Positions 56,640 to 64,000 of a DNA stretch of 64,000 nt are shown piece by piece (position 1 is the first letter of the stretch; each line of letters starts with the position of its first letter). The notes below the pieces were generated by a model, which was not told the DNA's origin, searched no databases, and worked only from the letters and a program-made list of their open reading frames with translations. The stretch spans positions 7,194,501-7,258,500 of the forward strand of contig NC_056034.1 in NCBI RefSeq assembly GCF_004379255.2, in the 5' to 3' direction. Both the position numbers and the translations under genes were made by a program. Source of the stretch: Salvia splendens (lineage: Eukaryota; Streptophyta; Magnoliopsida; Lamiales; Lamiaceae).

Positions 56640-58191
56640 TTACATAATAAAAATAACATAATACGGGAAAATTTAGACTCGGCTCACTCCGCGTTGTCCT
56701 CGTCGCCCGTGCAGCCCTCGCCGTCGCCCGTGCCGCCCCGTCGTCCCCGCCGCTAATCTCGGCGCCATCTTCTCCAATGGGTGGCATCCCCAAATCGCGC
56801 CGACATCCATCGATGACATCCTTCAACATCCTTTTGTACACAGGATCTGTCGTGCTATGCCACCTATGCATGGTCCGGACCAAACTAGTCGTTAACTGCG
56901 CGCGGGCGAGACGATTGTACTCTTCTGGGGGAGCAGGGGCCTCCGATTGGACCTCGAACGACCCGCTACCGCTGCTGCTTCACCTAGCCTTCCGCTGCGC
57001 AGCCTTTTGCCCAATCGGGCGACCACGCCGGCGGGAGTCTGATTGAGGTAGCGGGGACACTTCCTCGGCTTCTGGGAGCTCGTACGAACCAGCACTGCTG
57101 CTGTATTCACCGGAAGCGTTGATCTTCGTCCACTTCTGCCAGCCCGATTCGACACCCCCACAAAACTTTTGGGAATCCTTCACCACGAGATAAGCCTCCC
57201 ACTGGCCGAAATCTTTGAACTTCAAGGATCTGTCGGGGTACTGCGCCAAGGCACAGTTCTTCACATCCTCCTCGGACATACCGCTGGTTGCCTGGCGGAG
57301 ATTGTTTTGGTAGAGGCCGGAAAATCGACTAAGCTTAGGCCTCAACCGCTCCCACTGTTTCCGGCATTGTTCGGGAACGCGACACTTCGCCCCAGCCGGT
57401 TTGTGTGTGAGGTAGGCTTCAGCGACGCGATGCCACAGTCTGTCAATATGCTGGTTAGCACTGACATAGGGATCCTCGACTATTGAAACCCAAGCCTTCG
57501 AAAGCGCAACGTTTTCCCACACGCTCCAGACCGTCCTCTTTCCCGTCTCCTCATCATCCTCCTCAGCCACCGTTCGCGAGGAAGAGCCCGTGGCTTTCCC
57601 CTTGCCCTTGCCCCTGCCCCTTGCCGCTGTCCCCACATCATCGGGAGTCTCCCTGACTGGAGATAGCCCCAACTCCTCAAAAGAGAAAGTTTCCACGCCG
57701 GTGAACTTAGTCTCCGGAACAAAACTGGAGGGGGTATCAGTAGACAACATATCGATAACCGGCCGATAGACATCACCCGCTAGTGGTTCAGGGCCCCTGC
57801 CACCCCCTCCCCTAGGCATGGTCTACATCATCCCCGGCATCATCCCACCCATCCCCATCATATTTGGGGTCATGCCCCCATCCCCATCCCCATCCCCATC
57901 CCCATCCCATCCCATCCCCATCCCCATTATATTTGGGGTCATGCCCCCCATCCCCGCTGCCCTGGGCATCATACCACCCATCCCACCCATCCAATTGTAC
58001 ATATTGCAGTAAGGGGACATCATACCACTCATCCCACCCATACCACCCATACCACCCATCCTACCCATTCCACCCATCCCCGACATTGCCGGAACCGTTG
58101 TCGCATTTCCGCTAGAGTTTCCCTCCAGTTCGGCGGGAAACGTCAGAGTCTGCGACTCGCTCGTGGCGGGGGAGTTCCTGTCGTTCTCCAT
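56640..58191 (-). pseudogene. Harbinger ORF1 with a Gly-Met-rich N-terminus and two stops
   Basis: The frame opens MENDRNSPATSESQ at 58191 and runs through a long Gly-Met-rich tract (GMGGMGRMGG, GMTPNIMGMG) to a TAG at 57823-57825. It continues in the same frame with MPRGGGGRGPEP and the Myb-like region (VWSVWENVALSKAWVSIVED, HIDRLWHRVAEAYLTHKP, QCRKQWERLRPKLSRFSGLY, WEAYLVVKDSQKF). It reaches TGA at 56980-56982 after RPIGQKAAQRKAR. The same frame then carries the C-terminus (LTTSLVRTMHRWHSTTDPVY, MLKDVIDGCRRDLG). Both stops are single C-to-T steps from CAG and CGA. The protein would be the DNA-binding partner of a Harbinger transposase. Readthrough or fusion is unlikely to be functional. Confidence 0.8.
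57860..58080 (-). repeat. Coding minisatellite (Gly-Met repeats)
   Basis: Plus-strand arrays of catccc and accacccatacc encode the Gly-Met and Gly-Asp repeats of the ORF1 N-terminus. Short variants (ccatcc at 57885-57925) indicate slippage. Confidence 0.8.
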
Positions 58192-58591
58192 TAAGTAGAA
58201 ATGAAATTTGTAGTAAAAGAAGAGAGAAACTTGTTAACACAAGTGGTGCGAATGAAATGAAGTTCAACGAGCCGTATATATAGAGTTTTAAAAATAAAAA
58301 TAAAAAAATAAATATCGGACTTCCGCCCCTCCCGTCGCCCGCACGTCCGAGGACATCCGACGTCCTTACGGGACGTCCGTATCCGACTTGTCACGCCACA
58401 ATGGCGGATGTCCCGGTCGCCCGTTGCGGATGTCCGACCGGACGTCCTCCATTGGAGATGCTCCCCGCAAAGTTAGCTGTTAAGTTCCGAGAGGCATAAT
58501 TACATAAACAATTGTCCTAGCTCAATAGTCTGCGCTAACTATTTGTAGTTTATTTGATTTGTTACTTTTTTTTAATCTTTTCAACTCTTTA

Positions 58592-59077
58592 GGGTATCCA
58601 CTATGGGGAGCCCGCGGCTATAGCCGCGGATTGGGGCGGAGGGCGGGCGGGCTATAGTGGAGAGCGCGGGCGGACACCGAAATGGGGGCGGTAGGGGGGC
58701 GGACGGGCTTCAGCCGACTCCGGGGCGAGGGCGCGGCGAAATGGGGGCGGACGGGGCTATAGGCGCGGCGCCTATAGTGGCAGCACCGACCGCCGCGGCT
58801 ATAGCCGATTTTTAAATTTTTTTTACATTTCAATTCACCTATAAATACACCCCAATCCATTCACTATTTTCACACCATTCCAACTCTACATCTATAAAAA
58901 TTTCTCTCACTACAATTTGGGGTCGGAAATGAACAATTTGTGGAGAGACAACTGGAATGCTCTGATTCAACAGGTGCAACACCAGGCCGCCCAGGAAGAA
59001 GCGGCCCGTTTGGCGGAGGAGGCGGAGAATGCGGAGGAAGCGATCCCTCGTGCCATTACTCATCGGCGGACAATCCC
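58592..59077 (+). mobile_element. Harbinger element, left part, cut by a Gypsy LTR
   Basis: A GGGTATCCACTATGGGGAGC terminus follows TTA (58589-58591). GC-rich cggctatagccg-type repeats follow, then the start of a transposase frame. The remainder must lie beyond the retrotransposon and outside this window. Confidence 0.7.
58929..59077 (+). pseudogene. 5' fragment of a PIF/Harbinger transposase gene
   Basis: The frame starts MNNLWRDNWNALIQQ, continues through an Ala/Glu-rich helix and reaches THRRTIP, where the Gypsy LTR begins. The RRTIP segment is followed by RNRE-type sequence in other Harbinger transposases, as in the copy at 31356 (YIHRNREEA). The gene is truncated by the insertion. Confidence 0.65.
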
Positions 59078-60792
59078 TGTAACGACCCGCTAAGCCGATA
59101 TTATTATAAACTATATTATTAGCTTGATTATCTATATAAGTAACTTTTATGCGATTAAATCCGAGCTACGATAGATTGTCGTTGTTTGTTTTGACGTTAG
59201 ATAAGTGAATAGAACACGTAATTATATTACACCTATATGAATATAATAAACATAAATAAATAAGATCCCGAAAATTTAAAATCTTAATGTCCGATACATC
59301 CAATAAAAGTCCAACAAAAATTTATCTATACATCCTGCGTTTTAGAAAACCGGGTACTTCAACGCAGACAGCCACGAACTTGAACCGATTATACCTACAC
59401 CAAATTAAATGAACAAGTGAGCAAATACTTCAATAATTACTTTAATAATAAATAAATAATCAATTAATTACCTAAAAAAAAAAAAAATTCCTAACTTGGT
59501 CCCCAAGTCTAACTTGGTCACCAAGTCAATAAATCAATTTAATATATATTCTCCCTCACTCCACACGTTTTTTTTTCCCTCCCTCTCTACAATCTCTCCA
59601 AAAATCCTCCATTCAATTCTTGTTTCTTGCATCAATTGGAGTGGATTTTCAAGAGTTCCCGACGAATCGTGCCAACGCTTGTTTCTACCGTTCGTTTTTC
59701 TTGATTCAAAAAGGTATAACTAAGATTTTCTTCTCATCTCCTTCATTGAACCATGCTCTTGATCCCTACATGCATATAGTAGTGTAGGAATCATAGATCG
59801 CAAAATTAATCGGTGGGAAAGTGAGTTTGCGTGAGAACTTTGATAGTTATGCGTTTTTTTGAATGAGTTTATGTAGAGATTGTTTCGAATCCTTGGTGAA
59901 TGATGTAAGCTTATGTGCAAACATGTTTATAAGAGTCTTATCAAGCATGATTGTGTGTTATAAGCATGAGAATTTGTGGTTGGATGATTGGGAAAGAAAC
60001 TCTAATTTTGAAATTTTGAGTCTGAAATTTGTGACGTTCGAAGAGTATTTCCTGATGTGTGATTGTCCTATCAAACGGTCGAATTTTGATATGAAAATTT
60101 TACTGAGTAAATTTCAAGGTGATTTCTGTGTCTCGTATAAATTTCAGCCCTTTTTGTTGAAAAATGAATTTTTGAAAAATGTTTGAAGTCGACTGCGCAA
60201 TTCTGCCAGTAACGTGTGTTCTCGACCAGAAGGTTTCGAAATCTTTTTGACCGACCAAATGATCTCCGTTTGATGTGATTCTTGAACTAGATGAAAATTT
60301 GAAGTGTCTTCTGAGTCTTGTAAAATTTTCAGCCTTATTGGACATTGTATGAATTTATGGTGAATTTTTCAAACGAACTGCGCAATGCTGCCCGAATCTT
60401 TATGTTCCAACTAGAGTGTTGTATTAATGTTTTGACTGACCAAATGATATTATTTCGGTGTGAAATTTTAACTGGTTGAACTTGAATATGTCTACTGTGT
60501 TGTGACCAAATTTTAGCTTCATATGAGGTCGGATGGATTTTTAGTGATATTTACAAAACGGTCGCGCAGTTCTGCCAGTTTTATGCCTTAATAAAATAGT
60601 GCTTATTTTCAAGATTTATGGTGTTATATGATGCATGTATGTCCAAGGAGTGTGTTTATTGGTGTGGTTAGGTGTTGCACTTTGAAATATGTTATGGTGT
60701 GTTTTTCCCTCTTGTGTTGAACATTGGGTTGATAATTGAATTAATTGTGGGGAATTGTTTAATTAATTTTAGAATATTTCCAAGGCCAAAAT

Positions 60793-61420
60793 TGTTGGGA
60801 TTCAATACGCACAAGACTTTCACACACTCAGGTGAATCACACACACACTCACAGTTGTATGATAACTCACAATGCAGAAGAACACACACTCACACTTAGA
60901 GTATCGAAGATAGTAATCTTGGAGAGAAAACTTGAAAACTCTTTATTGATTTTCACTACTGACTACGTACATGGTTTTGAGCTATTTAAAGCTCTACAAT
61001 CAAGTAGCAACTGCTACTAACTAACTACAAGAAGAATCAAGAAAGCAAGAAGAATAACTGCTACATCTCGGCTAACTAACTGCTGCTCCAACGGCTAGTT
61101 TCTCTAGGCCGAACTTCCTTCTCGGTTCAAGACCGAACTGTTGCTTCTTCTTTCTCGGCTCAAGACGAACTCTATTCTTGACTCAAGACCGAACTTTCTT
61201 TTCGGCTCACAACCGAGCACTCTCTTCGGCTCACAACCGAGCTCCCTTCTCGGTTCACAAACCGAACTCCTTTCTCGGTACACAAACCGAACTCCTTTGC
61301 TTCTCGGCTCAAGACCAACTGTCTTCTCGGCTCAAAGCCGAACTCAAAGCCGAGCTCAAAAGCCGAGCTTCCTTCTTCTTCTCTTCTTCTTCCAACTGAA
61401 ATGAGCACTCCATTATTACA
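60793..61420 (+). mobile_element. Copia-type solo LTR nested in the Gypsy LTR
   Basis: The 628-bp unit starts TGTTGGGATTCAA and ends CATTATTACA. It is flanked by a perfect 5-bp duplication AAAAT (60788-60792 and 61421-61425). There is no internal region, so it is a solo LTR left by recombination. It contains tandem cacacactcaca runs and a striking array of 'cggctcaagaccgaact' and 'cggctcacaaccgagc' variants at about 61100-61370. Frames crossing that array are not genes. Confidence 0.9.
61100..61370. repeat. Degenerate tandem array in the solo LTR
   Basis: At least ten variants of ttctcggctcaagaccgaac or ttctcggttcacaaaccgaac are arranged in tandem. Each contains a short inverted cgg...ccg pair, so the RNA could form serial hairpins. 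Confidence 0.8.
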
Positions 61421-62756
61421 AAAATAAATATAAATTCTCGGTGGGAAATTATTATGATAAGTTAACTGTGGGATTGAATAAATTTTTAGGAGTTATTTAA
61501 TTAATTTCGAAATAAATTTTGGGATTTTTTGTTCGATATTATGATGGAAAATACGAGGAGCCAACGGAAGAATTATGGGCATAAGCGGTCGACCGGCATC
61601 GCCCCGCGACGCCTCGGGCGGCCGCTAAGGAAATGGAAAGAAAGAGGGAGACGACGTTCTCAAATCACAGAAATAATTAAGTTTAATAAAGAAGTGCTAT
61701 TAATTAAATTTCCCAATTTAATTAATATGAAAATTTCTAAAATTTTCTAATGGTGAACAAATGATAAAAAAATAATAAAAATAAAGTAGGGGCATGCATT
61801 CCTATAAGTATGTGAATTTCTCGAGTCTTATTAGTACGTTGTTTGTTTTCAAAAGGTTATCTCCGCAAGTAAGGTCGGAGTAAGAAATTCAAGTTAAAGG
61901 AACTAAACGAACCAGGTGAACTTTCTTATCCTACATACTAATGTGGATAAAAAAATGCAAATTATTTTAAGGTGATATTTTATGAAAACTCGAACCTATG
62001 TTCGTTGTTGTTTCAAGTGATGTTGTCTTGCCATAAATGTTTTGTGTATGATGCCTATCTGTTGGCTACGGCCAAGTGAATTATGAATGATGATATAAGT
62101 CGAATTCGGGTCCCAGTGAGGGTGGTGTCCCCACTCGGACTAGTGTACACAAGCTCCCTCTGCAAGTTGGGCAGAGCAGGTGACCGAGGAAGGTGGCCAC
62201 CTTCCCGGCACATGTATGTAAGGTGACCGTGTGAGAACACCATCTCAACGGCACAATGTGATCAGATATGGCTAAGTACAGGAAAAAGGGACTGCAGTCC
62301 AATGTGAATATTTTTAGTAAGCTCGGCCTTTTTAATAAACCCCCGAGTGTTACTGTGATGATGGCTTGACAATATTTTCAAATGTATATGTGTAATTTTC
62401 GGCAATGTGTTCACTGAGTACTCTTTGTACTCAGCCCTGCATATATTTCTAAATGTGCAGGTTGAGCAGCGAAGTGGTGGAGGAAGTGCTATTGAGACAA
62501 GACATTTAATTCAGTCAGATTTTGACTCTCGGAGGTTCATGTCTTCATACATGGAACCGCGTTCATTTGCTTCCGTTGTGCATCTTAAAAGACTCAAGTC
62601 TATTTTGTTCAAAACTCTGATTTTAATTCGAGCTATTCCCGTTTGTTTCGAGGTATGGTCGATTTGTGTTGTTTTCCCCTTTCTTCCCCGCTTCTTTAAT
62701 CCTCCCCTAGTCGCGATCAACCGTGTTTTCAATCCTTAGAAAATGCGGTCGTGACA

Positions 62757-64000
62757 GAGTGGTATCAGAGCATTCTTTCTCGCTCTGAACCCGAGAGCTT
62801 CTTTGAAAATCTTTGGTCTAGCCTTGTTCCACTAGACTGTCTAATTGATGAAAATGCTCTTAGCACTCCCACCAATCGCGCTCAAAGAGGAAAAAGGTAA
62901 CTTGTTCTTTTTCAGAAGAAAGTCAAGATGTTTAAAAGTTTGAAATGGAGAAATAACTCATGTAGTTAATTTGAGTGAACAGATGAAAATACCAAGTTTA
63001 AAGAAAGAGTTGATGTTTCTTGATTTGGTAGCATGCTTAAAGAAAGAGTTAGTATGTCTTTTCTTGGCTAAAGACTGTGAATGCATGAACAAAAGAAGTA
63101 ACTTTCCTGAATGGAAAAAGTTACTGAAATATGAAAGTATAAAGTATACGAGTCTGGTACCAATTGGTGAAATGATATCTCTTTTTGAGTTAGTAATTGA
63201 ATCATGTTGCTAGAATGGGGAAATCAAAATTTCCAAGAACTTAGAATACTTAGTTATGCGTTCCTTCTAGAACACAATATGAACTCGAACTTAGAAGTAC
63301 AGTATGAACATTTCTCGCTTTCCCGAGCGACGAAAAGAAAGTATGCGATAAGAAAGAAACTTCGTCACGAGAAAAGAAATCCAGCATAGAATAAAACAAA
63401 ATGACGTTTTACGAGGATGAACGTTATGACGAACCAAGAGTACCAAGGAGTCATAATTCTCACATATGGTCTTCTGACATGATCGTAAGGTGAAAGTAGC
63501 TTGTGACCAAAGTTTCCCATAACTCAGTTACCATCCTCCATAAAGAGTTAAACAACGGAGTATCACCGTCGTAGTTAACCAAGAAGATTCATCAGCAATG
63601 CTTACTGGGATTTCCATGAATTCCATTTTCTCGCACTCCCTTGATCAAAATACTTTTGTTGAATTAAGATCTTAAATGACTTCCTTTTCAAGGTAATGTG
63701 CCATTATTTTCCATCTTCTATGTCAAGGTTGTGAATCACTTTCAGTTTTGAGCTTGCTCCCTCATGCTTTCTGATAACCTCCAGTGACTACGGTCCTTCT
63801 TTACTCATTCTGCATAAAAGCAATACTTTGACTCTCTGAATTCTTGCCAGCAAACTTTTATACTCGGAGCTGCTTTATTTATAGCCTTCAGAATAAACAT
63901 GTTTCCCTAAACTATTGTCTCTTCAATGATAATATTCTTCAAAGATCATTAGTGGACTTTTTTTTTTTGTTTTCAAAAGTGCTTCTTGACAAGCTCTTTA
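62757..64000 (+). other. Leader/internal region of the Gypsy-type element
   Basis: After the primer-binding site the sequence lacks an open gag frame. A short stretch near 62869-62899 reads PTNRAQRGKR before a stop, which may be a remnant of a gag start; this is weak. The 'ttaaagaaagagttg' motif recurs imperfectly near 63000-63045. Confidence 0.5.

Larger units (their letters stand above)
56342..58463 (-). mobile_element. PIF/Harbinger element carrying ORF1 only
   Basis: Both ends carry gagcatctccaatg in inverted orientation. A clear target duplication is not visible, partly because the left end abuts the preceding element after only three bases. The right subterminal zone repeats cggatgtcc motifs like the element at 53244. 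The 5' leader of its gene (ttcattcgcaccacttgtgt) is shared with that element and with the MITE at 44271. Confidence 0.78.
59078..62756 (+). repeat. 5' LTR of the Gypsy-type element
   Basis: The LTR is 3679 bp as it stands and about 3046 bp without the nested solo LTR and its extra duplication. The inverted end motif TGT...ACA and the palindromic TGTAACGACC/GGTCGTGACA ends are typical of plant Gypsy LTRs. The block actcagccctgcatatatt near 62430 is a common 3' LTR motif in this group. Confidence 0.85.
59078..64000 (+). mobile_element. Long-LTR Gypsy-type retrotransposon, 5' part
   Basis: The 5' LTR runs from TGTAACGACCCGC to GCGGTCGTGACA (59078-62756). It is followed after three bases by the tRNA-iMet primer-binding site tggtatcagagc (from 62760). 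The internal region up to 64000 shows no gag or protease pattern in any frame, only short open stretches. The element may therefore be a non-coding LARD-type derivative or a degraded copy. The bases before the LTR (atccc, 59073-59077) should recur after the 3' LTR, outside the window. Confidence 0.85.

Noticed and set aside
61141..61408. Four overlapping open frames of 70-90 codons
   Set aside because: They are produced by the tandem array in the solo LTR; the 'repeat protein' is an artefact.

Overview
The window is nuclear DNA of a flowering plant, most likely a eudicot. The signs are split genes with GT-AG introns, plant-only families (RKD, SINAT, type-I pectin methylesterase, DUF688), plant-type U2 and U4 snRNA genes with the USE plus TATA promoter, AT-rich spacers and many plant MITEs. 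I cannot name the species.

The left third (1-20.3 kb) holds the host genes: an RKD RWP-RK transcription factor (626-1557, +), a DUF688 protein (5148-5853, -), a three-exon coiled-coil protein (6581-8604, -) with a predicted uORF, a U4 snRNA gene (about 11008-11163, -), a SINAT-type E3 ubiquitin ligase (14812-16557, +) and a pectin methylesterase (17325-20203, -). The methylesterase has lost about 50 nt covering a catalytic Asp, which shifts its frame. These genes are unrelated neighbours, not a pathway.

From 20.4 kb on, nearly everything recognisable is mobile DNA. PIF/Harbinger elements carry either the Myb-like ORF1 alone (21067-22962; about 25333-29066; 56342-58463) or the transposase alone (about 29816-31798; 53244-55610; 58592 onward). 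Several MITEs share the same terminal style. Non-autonomous hAT elements with 8-bp duplications lie at 26061-28078, 32815-33931 and 39833-41022. Many Stowaway MITEs have TA duplications and some are nested. A Pack-MULE (47250-48174) carries the start of an LRR receptor kinase gene. A tRNA-derived SINE lies at 45454-45697.

The 37-45 kb part is a locally duplicated segment around a U2 snRNA gene (about 43301-43497, -). It contains a TRIM retrotransposon (39654-41428), and the paralogous copy near 44.2 kb preserves the empty insertion site. The right end (53.2-64 kb) is four PIF/Harbinger-family elements almost end to end. The last is interrupted by a long-LTR Gypsy-type element whose 5' LTR (59078-62756) itself contains a Copia-type solo LTR (60793-61420). 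That Gypsy element runs off the window.

The clearest functional items are the two snRNA genes, the RKD, SINAT, coiled-coil and DUF688 genes. The most informative evolutionary items are the damaged methylesterase, the split Harbinger gene sets, the Pack-MULE and the empty-site pair. I found no CRISPR, operon or prokaryotic system.
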